A stretch of DNA of 43,547 nt from JBFMDU01 sp034431935 (GCA_034431935.1 DAOUCU010000057.1:1-43547); one strand, 5' to 3'. Counted from the stretch's first letter, positions 15,820-27,193 are shown. A program made the numbers and translations. The notes: a model not told the origin generated them from the sequence alone.

Positions 15820-17148
15820 TTACTTTATTTTGGCGAGTTCTGCCTTGATGTCGTTGTTATTCAGCGGGACGAAAGGCGGCAGTTTGTAAACTTCGTCAAC
15901 GTACTTCTTCCATAGCGCCAACCAGGCGGTATTCTTGGGGTCGACGTCAATCTTCTTGCTGTCGGCGTCGGCGATAGCAGCTTTGTAGGCTTCGATGTAC
16001 CGCTTGAGACGCCACTCGTTGAACTTCTGCCGGTCGTCGTCGGCCGGGCTCCACTTGCCGATTTCCTTCATGTACCTGATGGAGCCGGGGTGGGTCGGCA
16101 TCATGGCAAGGTCAAGGTATTGCCGGAAAAAGTCCAGTGTGATGTACGGGGTCTCACTGGTCTTGTTCTTGAATTTGTCGTAGTTTTCGCTCTGCCATTT
16201 GAGCAGGTTATAGGCAAAGTCGGCGTCGAGCTTGTCGGTACCCCATGATCCGCCGGGAAGCTGGACGGTGTTAATACCAATTGCCCCTTTAACGCCGGAG
16301 AGCACTTTGCCGAACGGCGCGGCCCATTCAGTACGGAATGCCTTAACGCCAACCGGGTCCTCCGCCTCTGTCGGCAGGTTCAGGAATACGGCGCCGCGGG
16401 TTGAGGCTTCGGCCTCAAAGGCGGTCGAGGCCGCCGGCGCGACAACTGAGAGGTCAGCCTTACCTTCTTTGACGGCGTTGACGGAGGAAGCATAGGCGCT
16501 GAACGGGATTATTTTGAAGTCGCTTTCCTTTAGCCCGACCAATTTGATGATAGCCCTTACCCAGTGCGGGTTATTGGTGAACTGGGCCAGCCGCAGTCCG
16601 GGCTTGATGTCTTTGTAAGTCTTAATGCCGGTGTCAGCGGCAACGAAGAAGGTGAACCATGTTGGCTGGCGGAGGCCGACGCGCCTGATCTCAAACGGGC
16701 CGCCGTCTCTGGTCTGAAATTCGGGTCGCCAGTTGATGGCGGCGATGATATCGGCCATCGATGTTTCATTCTGGTCCATCATGTCGATTTCGCCCCTGGC
16801 CAGCCAGGTGGCCTGGAGCTGGGTATTATCTTCCGGTACCAAACGGGCCTTAACGCCGGTTGCCTTTTCGAGCTCGCCCGTCCAGGCGGCTATTGCTGCA
16901 TAAGCGGCAGAGGTCACGGCGGGAGTGCCGATGCTGAAGCCTTTGGGCCAGGTATAGGGCTTTAGTGTGGGGGATGCGGTTGTGGTCGGGGCTGGGGCTG
17001 GAGATGGAGCCGGTGCTGGTGATGCCGCCGGTTTGGTGGCTGGTGCCGGGGCCGGTTGGCCGGGAGCACAGGCGGCAACAAGGGTGATAATAAGTAGCGC
17101 CACCGCCAGTGCCATGGAGAACACGAGCCTTGAGTTTCTTGCGAGCAT
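15820..17148 (-). CDS. TAXI family TRAP transporter solute-binding lipoprotein
   Basis: 442 residues. A signal peptide ends in a lipobox (LIITLVAACAPG, Cys as lipid anchor). An Ala/Pro linker of about 35 residues follows (APAPATKPAASPAPAPSPAPAP), then the TAXI-type binding fold: FSIGTPAVTSAAYAAIAAW and GLRLAQFTNNPHWVRAI. It would be tethered on the outer face of the cell membrane and deliver a ligand to the fused permease downstream. AGGAGAAAGG precedes the ATG. The ligand cannot be read from the sequence; in the family, glutamate and 2-oxo acids are known examples. Confidence 0.92.
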   Translation of the reverse strand: MLARNSRLVFSMALAVALLIITLVAACAPGQPAPAPATKPAASPAPAPSPAPAPTTTASPTLKPYTWPKGFSIGTPAVTSAAYAAIAAWTGELEKATGVKARLVPEDNTQLQATWLARGEIDMMDQNETSMADIIAAINWRPEFQTRDGGPFEIRRVGLRQPTWFTFFVAADTGIKTYKDIKPGLRLAQFTNNPHWVRAIIKLVGLKESDFKIIPFSAYASSVNAVKEGKADLSVVAPAASTAFEAEASTRGAVFLNLPTEAEDPVGVKAFRTEWAAPFGKVLSGVKGAIGINTVQLPGGSWGTDKLDADFAYNLLKWQSENYDKFKNKTSETPYITLDFFRQYLDLAMMPTHPGSIRYMKEIGKWSPADDDRQKFNEWRLKRYIEAYKAAIADADSKKIDVDPKNTAWLALWKKYVDEVYKLPPFVPLNNNDIKAELAKIK

Positions 17149-17221
17149 TCCTTTCTCCTCCTCTAATAATCTTAGTGTTTACTTTGCGGCACGTTGCGTG
17201 GTGTATATGTTTGCGATTAGT

Positions 17222-18355
17222 TCATGGCACATCCCTCTCGTGGTAAAAGTTCAGACACTTTTTCAGATTATCAGCGGCCTGATTGAAGTATTTCCGCTGG
17301 GTTTCGTTCAGGGTCTCCTCGATCGGGCCGTCCTTGAGAAAGGTGTTCGGCGGATAGATGGTCTTGGTGAAATAAGGTGCATAAAGCTCTGACCTCATCA
17401 TGCTCAGCGGGTTCTTGTAGAACTGGCTGCGGTAGGAGCGGGCACCTTCAATGTTGAGGCTGGCACGGACGACGATTTCATTCGAGTCCTCGGCGCGGGC
17501 CAGTTCCCTGCCGGTGTAGTCGAAGACCGCCGAGCGGCTCTGATTGCGGCAGCGGGGGAAGGTAGCACCCAGCTCCGGTCCCCAGTCGGAGACGACGAAG
17601 TAGACGGCGTTGTCGTAGGCGCGGGCGCGTTTGAGCGCCTCGATAACCCCGGGCGGATGCCAGCCGGCCGCTGAAGAGCTCAGGCCCGATGTCAGGTGCA
17701 TGACCACCTCGGCGCCCTTCATCGAGTAAATCCGCGGTATCTCCGGCGCGTTGAGGTCGTTGCAGACCATCACCGCAAGACGGCCGATAGCGGTATCCAC
17801 CACGGGGAAAGGGTCGAACCTGCCGGTTATCGGGTTCTTGTAGCGGTCCATAATGTCGTGGGGACTGCAGGAAATCTCGACCGGCTGGTTGGTGAGTATC
17901 TTGCGGTACTTGAGGATAACTTTGCCTTCGGGATTAATGATGAAACCGGTGTTGAAATGGAAGTCCGGCCACTCCGGGTCGGCTTCGAAGTTGACTGCGG
18001 CAATGTAAACTCCGTACTGTTTTGCCTTTCCGGCGAGGACATCGGTTTCCGGTCCCGGTATGCGGATGGCCAGGTGCTCAAGTACATCGCGGTTGCCGAA
18101 ACGCCGTTCGCCGGGGTTGGCCGCCATGTAAGGGCCGGTGATGGCGAACTCGCCGAAGGTGATAAGCTTGACCGGGCCGGCGATAGCGAAGCCGTCGCGC
18201 CCGGCCAGATTGCCGGCACAGCAGTAGTCGATTAGACCGCAAAAGCGGTCAAGATTCCTCTGGATATTCTCCCGGAACTTTTCCATGCCACCGGCGCGGA
18301 CGGCTATTCTCTCCGCCTGAATAACGGCTACGAAATAAGGTTCGATGACCGGCAT
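17222..18355 (-). CDS. Nitrilase superfamily amidohydrolase
   Basis: 377 residues from the ATG at 18355, chosen because GGAGGCAAAA precedes it; an ATG 24 bases upstream lies beside a hairpin and lacks a site. The Glu-Lys-Cys catalytic triad is visible: FGEFAITGP (Glu69), LKYRKIL (Lys152) and VMVCNDLNAPE (Cys198). These enzymes hydrolyse amides, nitriles or carbamoyl groups. First gene of the TRAP operon, with 73 bases to the binding protein. It could release the acid that the downstream enzymes decarboxylate. The C-terminal extension (residues 300-377) is longer than in small nitrilases. Confidence 0.88.
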   Translation of the reverse strand: MPVIEPYFVAVIQAERIAVRAGGMEKFRENIQRNLDRFCGLIDYCCAGNLAGRDGFAIAGPVKLITFGEFAITGPYMAANPGERRFGNRDVLEHLAIRIPGPETDVLAGKAKQYGVYIAAVNFEADPEWPDFHFNTGFIINPEGKVILKYRKILTNQPVEISCSPHDIMDRYKNPITGRFDPFPVVDTAIGRLAVMVCNDLNAPEIPRIYSMKGAEVVMHLTSGLSSSAAGWHPPGVIEALKRARAYDNAVYFVVSDWGPELGATFPRCRNQSRSAVFDYTGRELARAEDSNEIVVRASLNIEGARSYRSQFYKNPLSMMRSELYAPYFTKTIYPPNTFLKDGPIEETLNETQRKYFNQAADNLKKCLNFYHERDVP

Positions 18356-18368
18356 TTTTGCCTCCACG

Positions 18369-18393
18369 GTCGATTTCATCCGTCGAAATCGAC
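18369..18393. repeat. 9-bp inverted repeat in nitrilase operon leader
   Basis: GTCGATTTC (18369-18377) and GAAATCGAC (18385-18393) are perfect complements around a 7-base spacer, about 15 bases upstream of the nitrilase start codon. It could be a regulator binding site or an RNA hairpin affecting translation. Confidence 0.55.
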
Positions 18394-18492
18394 TGTTTTG
18401 GGCCTTCCTGTAATCCAGCGGTTGCGGGGTATTGGAGCTAAGGCATACAGGTCGCTGTGAGTGGGTGCAACGGGAACAGGTGGATTGTTAAG

Positions 18493-18521
18493 AATATATG
18501 GGTTTGCTCCGGTGGTGTCAA
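18493..18521 (-). promoter_or_regulatory. Consensus promoter for the nitrilase-TRAP-UbiD operon
   Basis: On the minus strand TTGACA (18516-18521), a 17-base spacer and TATATT (18493-18498). Predicted start near 18486, leaving a leader of about 130 bases before the nitrilase ATG. It overlaps the upstream side of the divergent MFS promoter. Confidence 0.7.
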
Positions 18522-18540
18522 GTTTAGGCGCTGTGGCCTG

Positions 18541-18549
18541 TGGTATACT
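18541..18549 (+). promoter_or_regulatory. Extended -10 promoter for MFS transporter
   Basis: TGGTATACT, an extended -10 element. Predicted start near 18556, about 45 bases before the GTG start. Its -35 zone overlaps the -35 of the divergent operon promoter. Confidence 0.55.
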
Positions 18550-18600
18550 CGCCGGATGTTGCCGCTGGCGAAAGCCAGTTCGGTAACGGGAGTTGGTGCA

Positions 18601-19806
18601 GTGAATTCAGAAACGAGAGCTCTGGCCTTTACTGCGACCTGTCATGGTTTGGTCCATGTCCTGGAGCTTGCCTATGGTGCCCTGCTGGTCGGTATCGCCA
18701 GCGAGTTCGGGGCCAGCTTTTTTATTATGGGAGTGCTGGCCAATGTCTTCGGCCTGGCCTTCGGTTTCACGGCATTGCCCTCGGGGTTTCTCGCCGACCG
18801 CATCGGGGAGAAACGTCTCCTGGTTGTCTGCTGTCTCATGAGCGGCGTCGCCGCGGCTGGCGTAGGGTTGGCAAACAGCATCTATACGCTGGGAGCAGCC
18901 CTGCTGGTTCTGGGTCTGGCGCTTGGTCTTTACCACCCGGCCGGTGCCGCCTTCATAGCCAAGACGGGCCACCGTACCGGCATGGCCTTCGGCTATCTGG
19001 GGGTGGGTGGAAATCTCGGGCTTGCTCTGGCGCCGGTGATAGTGGGTAGCATTGCCGCGCTCTCCAACTGGCGGGCGGCCTATACACTTCTGTCTATCCC
19101 TATGGTACTGCTAGCGGCGGCGTTTGCCTTTGGACTGCGCGGTGTCCGGCCGGTGGAGCGGGAAGGTTATCCGCGTGGTGTTGTCGGGACGACCCGACGC
19201 CGGGCGACGGTCGCTTCTTTGTCTCTGATTCTCGCCGCACAGTTGCTGAACGGCTTCATTTATCGCGGCGTGGTCACGTTTCTGCCGCTCTATCTCGGCC
19301 AGAGTGTTGCTCGGGTTTCGAGTGAAAGCGGGTTGATGTTCCTGGCCGGCTCGGTGACCACGGTGGTACTGCTTTTCGGGGTGGGCGGTCAGTTCTTCGG
19401 GGGGTATCTCTCGGAGCGCGTCAGGCCCGAGATGCTGGCGCTGGCCGTTTGCCTGGGGTCGTTTCCGCTCCTGATTGCCGTTGGTGCCAGTCAGGGGCTG
19501 TTGCTGGTGGTTATCACCTGCGCCTTTGCCGTGTTTCACTTCATGGGCCAGCCGATATTCAACCTGCTGGTTTCGGACTACAGTCCGGTGACTTGGCGGG
19601 GACGGGTATTCGGGTTTTCTTTCTTCTGCAACTTCGGTCTCGGCTCGTTTTCAGCCGGGATACTCGGATATGTCGCCGACCGGGCGGGGCTAAACTGGGT
19701 CTTTGCCGCGGCTTCCGGGTTTGCCCTGCTAGCTCTGGCGGCGGTGCTGGTCTTGCTTTTCCGGTACGGTGGTATGGGGAAGCGGAGTGCCTCTAACGGG
19801 TATTGA
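18601..19806 (+). CDS. Major facilitator superfamily (MFS) transporter
   Basis: 401 residues with about 12 membrane segments. It has the loop 2-3 motif ALPSGFLADRIGEKRLLV (the GxLaDrxGrk pattern) and a second-half counterpart GGYLSERVRPEM. The family moves small solutes by proton or sodium coupling. The GTG at 18601 follows GGGAGTTG by 8 bases; upstream in-frame ATGs at 18457 and 18556 lie before or at the predicted start of transcription. Its promoter faces that of the nitrilase-TRAP operon, so it may export or import a related metabolite. Its stop codon overlaps the -35 of the 23S rRNA promoter. Confidence 0.88.
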   Translation: MNSETRALAFTATCHGLVHVLELAYGALLVGIASEFGASFFIMGVLANVFGLAFGFTALPSGFLADRIGEKRLLVVCCLMSGVAAAGVGLANSIYTLGAALLVLGLALGLYHPAGAAFIAKTGHRTGMAFGYLGVGGNLGLALAPVIVGSIAALSNWRAAYTLLSIPMVLLAAAFAFGLRGVRPVEREGYPRGVVGTTRRRATVASLSLILAAQLLNGFIYRGVVTFLPLYLGQSVARVSSESGLMFLAGSVTTVVLLFGVGGQFFGGYLSERVRPEMLALAVCLGSFPLLIAVGASQGLLLVVITCAFAVFHFMGQPIFNLLVSDYSPVTWRGRVFGFSFFCNFGLGSFSAGILGYVADRAGLNWVFAAASGFALLALAAVLVLLFRYGGMGKRSASNGY

Positions 19807-19832
19807 CATGATTTCCGTTAGTGGAGTATACT
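19803..19832 (+). promoter_or_regulatory. Promoter of the 23S rRNA transcription unit
   Basis: TTGACA (19803-19808), an 18-base spacer and TATACT (19827-19832). This is the strongest-looking promoter in the window. Its -35 overlaps the stop codon of the MFS gene. Predicted start is about 19839. Confidence 0.75.
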
Positions 19833-19839
19833 AGTACAA

Positions 19840-19863
19840 CCTGCCTCCGCGGCAGGCTTTTTT
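19840..19863 (+). terminator. Intrinsic terminator-like hairpin before the 23S gene
   Basis: CCTGCC (19840-19845) pairs with GGCAGG (19851-19856) around TCCGC and is followed by C and six T. It should stop transcripts from the MFS gene. It also lies at the start of the rRNA transcript, immediately downstream of its promoter. Confidence 0.7.
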
Positions 19864-19875
19864 ACCTTAACAAGT

Positions 19876-22879
<3,004 letters not shown>

Positions 22880-22885
22880 ATACAT

Positions 22886-22960
<75 letters not shown>

Positions 22961-22972
22961 GGAAACAAAGCC

Positions 22973-23013
22973 AAAATGGCCTCTTCCCAGTAGAATGGGA
23001 GGAGGCCATTTTT
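22973..23013 (+). terminator. Terminator of the 23S-tRNA unit
   Basis: A strong hairpin pairs AAAATGGCCTCTTCCCA with TGGGAGGAGGCCATTTT around GTAGAA, then TTGTTTGG. About 17 bp with one weak pair. It closes the rRNA transcript. Confidence 0.85.
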
Positions 23014-23136
23014 GTTTGGCTGGTGTAATCCAAATTGCAAGGGTCGTTATTTCTTGGGTCGGTAATCAGTAGATTATTGCCCGTTTTACGCTGCGATACC
23101 GCAACCGATGTGAAGGTTTACAGGAGGCAGTCGTGC

Positions 23137-23532
23137 TTATCCCTCTCTCATGAAGGAAGGAAACGCTTTATGAAAAACCTCACATTGCCGGCATAGTTCC
23201 ATTTTCTTCTCCCAGCGTTGTTGTCTCAAACCTTGGCAATAGGTCCCGCTGAAAAACCAGCAATTTCGCCCTGCCTTATGCTCCCAGACGATGCATTTAT
23301 CTCTCCATTTGGGGGGACAATTCACTGTCTCCCAACAGGGCTTGGAGTTTTCATCCGGTCTCTTCTCCAGAGATAAAAGCATCAGCAGTTGCCGCTCGGC
23401 ACTGGCCGGAATCCTCCTCCACCCTTGTTCAAAACTCTGTATGGCTTTGGGTGAAACACACAACAGGTCTGCCAGTTCGGTTTGGGTCTTACCAAGATGG
23501 TGACGTATTTGTGCGAATTTCTTACTGTTCAT
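23137..23532 (-). CDS. HTH XRE-type regulator with two-CW cysteine-rich domain
   Basis: 131 residues. Residues 1-65 are a Cro/C1-type helix-turn-helix (FAQIRHHLGKTQTELADLL, VSPKAIQSFEQGWRRIP). The rest is a cysteine-rich domain of the two-CW kind: KPCWETVNCPPKWRDKC and GRNCWFFSGTYCQGL, then ELCRQCEVF. The Cys cluster could bind iron-sulfur or zinc and act as a redox or metal sensor. The start at 23532 is the first ATG close to the HTH; the frame up to 23625 runs over the predicted promoter. Divergent from the molybdopterin oxidoreductase, it is the natural regulator of that operon and, by autoregulation, itself. Confidence 0.82.
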   Translation of the reverse strand: MNSKKFAQIRHHLGKTQTELADLLCVSPKAIQSFEQGWRRIPASAERQLLMLLSLEKRPDENSKPCWETVNCPPKWRDKCIVWEHKAGRNCWFFSGTYCQGLRQQRWEKKMELCRQCEVFHKAFPSFMREG

Positions 23533-23603
23533 TCCGGTAATCCCACCCATTTCAGCAGGATAACCATCGAGCGGGGTTGAATAACGGTTTTCTTGTCTGG
23601 TAA

Positions 23604-23652
23604 AATATACCACAGTGTGGTACATTTATCAATAAGTGTCGATGTACATCGA
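23604..23652. promoter_or_regulatory. Divergent promoters with two perfect palindromes
   Basis: A 15-bp palindrome TACCACAGTGTGGTA (23608-23622) is centred between two extended -10 elements. TGGTATATT on the minus strand (23604-23612) reads into the regulator, and TGGTACATT on the plus strand (23618-23626) reads into the oxidoreductase. The TGG of each -10 is an arm of the palindrome, so a bound protein would cover both. A second perfect 14-bp palindrome TCGATGTACATCGA lies at 23639-23652, just downstream of the plus-strand start point. Confidence 0.65.
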
Positions 23653-23678
23653 ACACCATACTTTTACAGGAGATTCAG

Positions 23679-26267
23679 GTGGCAGCAGTTTCAAATCCTG
23701 CCAGGCGCTTTTTTTTAAGGTCAGCGGGGGCGGCCGTGGCGCTGGCAGCGACAACCCCCTTGTGGCTCGATTTAACTGGAAAACTTGTGCCGGGCAATGA
23801 AGCCAGCGCCTCCGCGGCTACGACTTCTGGCGAAAAGTGGATTCCAACAACCTGTTGGATCGGCAAGCAGGACTGTGGCATGCTGGCACGCATTGTGGAT
23901 GGGAGGGTGGTGAAGCTCGAAGGGCACCCTGACCATCCCCGTAACCGGGGCACTCTATGTGTCAAGGGGCAGGCACAGATTATGTCCCTATATGATCCTT
24001 ATCGGGTCAAGGCTCCCTTACTGCGAACAAACGAGAAAGGAGTACCCGGGCAATGGAGGGAAATCTCCTGGGACGAAGCCCTGACACTGGTGGCGGGGAA
24101 GCTCAATGAGGTACGCGCCAAAGACCCAAAGCTTATCCTCTGGCAGAAGGGCCGGAGCAAGCAGGAAGCAATCTACGATGGAGCGTTTGTAAATACCATC
24201 GGGGCGACCAAGGTAGGGCATGGTGCCTACTGTTCCGACGCCGGCTACCGCGCCGCGGAATATACTATCGGCCCCTCGGGCAATGCTCACCCCGACTTTC
24301 GCTATACCCGCTACCTTCTGTCTTGGGGCTGGAATGCCACGAACGCCGGCGGCAACAAGCTCTGCTGGATTACCTGGAACCGGCAGTTCCTGGAGGCCCG
24401 CGAGCGGGGTATGAAAGTGGTAGCTATCGACCCCTACCTCAGGGGGGCCGGTCCTCACGCCGATATGTGGCTGCCCATCAAGCCTGGTACTGACCTGGCT
24501 CTGGCCCTGGCCCTCTGCCACATCTTAATTAGGGAGGGCTTTCTGGACAAGCTATATCTCCAGTCTTTTACCAACGCCCCCTTTCTCCTCCAGGAAGATG
24601 GTACCTTCCTCCGAGTGGAGGGCAAGGAGCAGGTATGGGATGAGACTACCGCCTCCACCCAGCCCTATGATGGCAAAGCAGTTCAGCCTGCTCTGGAAGG
24701 TACCTATACTGTGGCAGGAAGACAGGTAAAACCCGCCTTCCAGTCCTTCAAAGAGCATGTGGAGCAGTACACGCCCGAGTGGGCAGCCGGTATCTGCGGT
24801 TTATCCGCCAGTGATATCCGCAGGGTAGCTCAGGAGCTGGGAGATAATGCCCGCATCGGCAGCACCATCAGAGTAGAAGGGATGGAGCTTCCCTATCGGC
24901 CGGTATCTATTATGGCTTATCATGTATCCCAGCAGGAAATGGGTTTCCAGTTCTACCGGGCGATGTACACAGTCATGATGCTCCTCGGTGCGGTGGAGGC
25001 GGTGGGTGGTCTGCGCGTTGACTTCTCCTGGAATGTACACGCCAACTACAAAGCGCTTGACAGCATCAAGATCAAGGACCCACCTTATGACTTCACTCTC
25101 AAAGAGAGCAAGTTCTTCCCCATCAACACTGTCAGCCCGGGCATAATCGCCAAGGTCATGCTCAATCCCCAGAAATATGAGGTTAACAAGGTGCCCGAGA
25201 TGGCCATTCTCCACATGCACAACGCCACTGTGGCTCAAACCGACCAGGCGACTGTTGAGACTGCCTACAAGAAGTTCAAGTTCGTTGTGGTCATCGACCC
25301 CTGGTTGTCCAGGACGGCTGACCTTCTTGCCGATGTGGTCCTTCCCGCAGCCACCCTGGAGAAATACGAGGGACCCATCAGTGGCAGCGATACGTACACC
25401 GATGCCACCGTCTTCCGTCTGCCGGTGATGGAGCCGCTTTTCCAGAGCCGGGGCGAGGTGGATATCTACATGGACCTGTGCGAGAAGGCGGGACTGCTCT
25501 TTGGTAAGGACGGATTTTTGGACAGATTGAACGGTGCCCTGGGGCTGAAAGACCCCCACAAGCTGGATCTGAACATCAAGCCCACCGTGCGGGATATCTG
25601 CGACCGATGGGCAAAGTCCCAGGGGCTGGACGAAGGCATCGGCTACTTCGAGACCAGGGGCGTGTGGCAGAGGGGGGCAGTACCGGCCAAGAAATACTAC
25701 GGCTTTGCCCAGTCCCCGCCCTTTAATGGCATCCGCCACCGTTTCTACGGAGAGGCCCTGCTTCGCTACCAGCGCGAGATGCAGGTCCGAGGGGTAGATA
25801 AGCTTTACTGGCATGACTATACTCCATTCCCCACCTGGCGCACCCCTGTTATGTGGCATAGCCCCTCCCAGTATGACCTCACTCTTATCAGCCTGAAGAA
25901 AATTGAGTTCAAGCAGAGCCGGGCCTCTCAAGTCGCCCTTCTGGCTGAGCTTGCGCCGGAACAGCGCCTGGCCATGAACCCGGCCGCGGCCCGCGCCAGA
26001 GGCATAGAGGATGGTGATGAGGTAACCGTGGAATCCCACAACGCTGTCACGGGTGAGACCCGAAAGGTCCGGGTGAAGGTGATGCTGACCGAGGCTATCC
26101 GCCCCGATGTGGTCGCGCTTCCCCATCACTACGGCGAAGTGGCCAATCACCCATTGGCGAAAGGACAGGGTCCCACCCCTAACGCTCTCTTCTTTACCGG
26201 GGAAGGGTATGTCACCAACACTGCCGATAACAGCTTTCACGTCCGGGTGCGTGTCTATAAGGCGTAA
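23679..26267 (+). CDS. Molybdopterin oxidoreductase catalytic subunit (DMSO reductase family)
   Basis: 862 residues, GTG start after CAGGAG. It begins with a Tat signal (NPARRFFLRSAGAAVALAATT), so it is exported folded with its cofactor. An N-terminal Fe-S segment follows: TTCWIGKQDCGMLARIVDGR...GTLC. Against the usual C-x2-C-x3-C-x27-C it has Cys59, Gly62, Cys66, Cys94, so the second Cys is missing. Molybdopterin-binding features are present, and the C-terminal GDEVTVESHNAVTG/ADNSFHVRVRVYKA is the standard dinucleotide-binding barrel. Next come ferredoxin and NrfD-like subunits, so this is a membrane-anchored reductase or dehydrogenase facing the outside. The substrate is not evident; arsenate, polysulfide and organic oxide relatives all remain possible. 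Confidence 0.9.
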   Translation: MAAVSNPARRFFLRSAGAAVALAATTPLWLDLTGKLVPGNEASASAATTSGEKWIPTTCWIGKQDCGMLARIVDGRVVKLEGHPDHPRNRGTLCVKGQAQIMSLYDPYRVKAPLLRTNEKGVPGQWREISWDEALTLVAGKLNEVRAKDPKLILWQKGRSKQEAIYDGAFVNTIGATKVGHGAYCSDAGYRAAEYTIGPSGNAHPDFRYTRYLLSWGWNATNAGGNKLCWITWNRQFLEARERGMKVVAIDPYLRGAGPHADMWLPIKPGTDLALALALCHILIREGFLDKLYLQSFTNAPFLLQEDGTFLRVEGKEQVWDETTASTQPYDGKAVQPALEGTYTVAGRQVKPAFQSFKEHVEQYTPEWAAGICGLSASDIRRVAQELGDNARIGSTIRVEGMELPYRPVSIMAYHVSQQEMGFQFYRAMYTVMMLLGAVEAVGGLRVDFSWNVHANYKALDSIKIKDPPYDFTLKESKFFPINTVSPGIIAKVMLNPQKYEVNKVPEMAILHMHNATVAQTDQATVETAYKKFKFVVVIDPWLSRTADLLADVVLPAATLEKYEGPISGSDTYTDATVFRLPVMEPLFQSRGEVDIYMDLCEKAGLLFGKDGFLDRLNGALGLKDPHKLDLNIKPTVRDICDRWAKSQGLDEGIGYFETRGVWQRGAVPAKKYYGFAQSPPFNGIRHRFYGEALLRYQREMQVRGVDKLYWHDYTPFPTWRTPVMWHSPSQYDLTLISLKKIEFKQSRASQVALLAELAPEQRLAMNPAAARARGIEDGDEVTVESHNAVTGETRKVRVKVMLTEAIRPDVVALPHHYGEVANHPLAKGQGPTPNALFFTGEGYVTNTADNSFHVRVRVYKA

Positions 26268-26287
26268 GAAAAACAGGGAGGGAACGA

Positions 26288-27193
26288 ATGGCGGAAGTAG
26301 CTCGCCGGCAAAAGCAAATGGGTCCGGGAAGGGAAATCACACGGAGGGACTTTTTGAAGAAAAGCGGCGCCGCGGCAACTTTAGCTACCGCTGGTCTGGT
26401 GGCGGGTTCTTGCGTCCTGGCTGCCAAAGAGCCCGGCACCGCCACTGGTGTCAAGTATGCCATGGTCATTGATTTAGATCGTTGCTTTGGATGCCGGGCC
26501 TGCATGGAGGCTTGCAAAGTGGAGAACAACACACCGGAAGGTGTCTTCTGGATGTATGTCTTCCGCTTCGAGGAAGGCCAATATCCTAACGTGCGGATAA
26601 GCTACATGCCTCGCCCTTGCATGCATTGCGATAATGCCCTCTGTGTCAAGCCCTGCCCGGTAGGCGCAAGATACAAGCGTGCTGATGGTCTGGTAGCTAC
26701 CGACTGGAAGCGCTGTATCGGCTGCCGCTACTGCCAAGTGGCTTGCCCTTACAGTGTCAACTACTTCAACTGGGTCGAGCCGAGCAAGAGGCAATACCTG
26801 GATTGGCAGGCTTCTGGAGCGACAATGCGGCGTGTCACCAACGGTGCTATTCCACCATATAAAAACCCGGACCTGGATGGGGTAGCCAAGCCGGAGAGGC
26901 GGTCCATCGCTGGCGGCTCACACACGAAGGGCGTAATGGGGAAGTGCACATTTTGTGTGCACCGGTTGGAAAAGGGGTTGCTGCCAGCTTGTGTCGCCAA
27001 TTGTCCGGTTGATGTTTATCACTTTGGCAATATCAATGACCCGGAGAGCGAAGTCTACAAACTGGTGCACAGCCGGCCCGCGTGGCGCTTGCTGGAGGAG
27101 CTAGGCACGCGCCCCAGCGTCTATTACATTGGAGGCGCGCCACCCACATCAGAACTCCGCCAGGTAGAAGCGGTGGGATGGAGAAAGTCATGA
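26288..27193 (+). CDS. 4Fe-4S ferredoxin-type electron transfer subunit
   Basis: 301 residues. A second Tat-type motif is present (ITRRDFLKKSGAAATLATAG). Four iron-sulfur clusters can be counted: CFGCRACMEAC, CMHCDNALCVKPC, CIGCRYCQVAC and CTFCVHRLEKGLLPAC/CVANC. It is a DmsB/PsrB/NrfC-like electron carrier between the molybdopterin subunit and the membrane anchor. AGGGAGGG precedes the ATG. Its last codon overlaps the ATG of the next gene (ATGA), so the two are coupled. A Tat signal on both soluble subunits is not universal; often only the catalytic one carries it. Confidence 0.93.
   Translation: MAEVARRQKQMGPGREITRRDFLKKSGAAATLATAGLVAGSCVLAAKEPGTATGVKYAMVIDLDRCFGCRACMEACKVENNTPEGVFWMYVFRFEEGQYPNVRISYMPRPCMHCDNALCVKPCPVGARYKRADGLVATDWKRCIGCRYCQVACPYSVNYFNWVEPSKRQYLDWQASGATMRRVTNGAIPPYKNPDLDGVAKPERRSIAGGSHTKGVMGKCTFCVHRLEKGLLPACVANCPVDVYHFGNINDPESEVYKLVHSRPAWRLLEELGTRPSVYYIGGAPPTSELRQVEAVGWRKS

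Noticed and set aside
24801..26240. Long antisense open frame (479 codons) opposite the molybdopterin gene
   Set aside because: A shadow of codon bias in the GC-rich real gene; no family motifs and no ribosome site.
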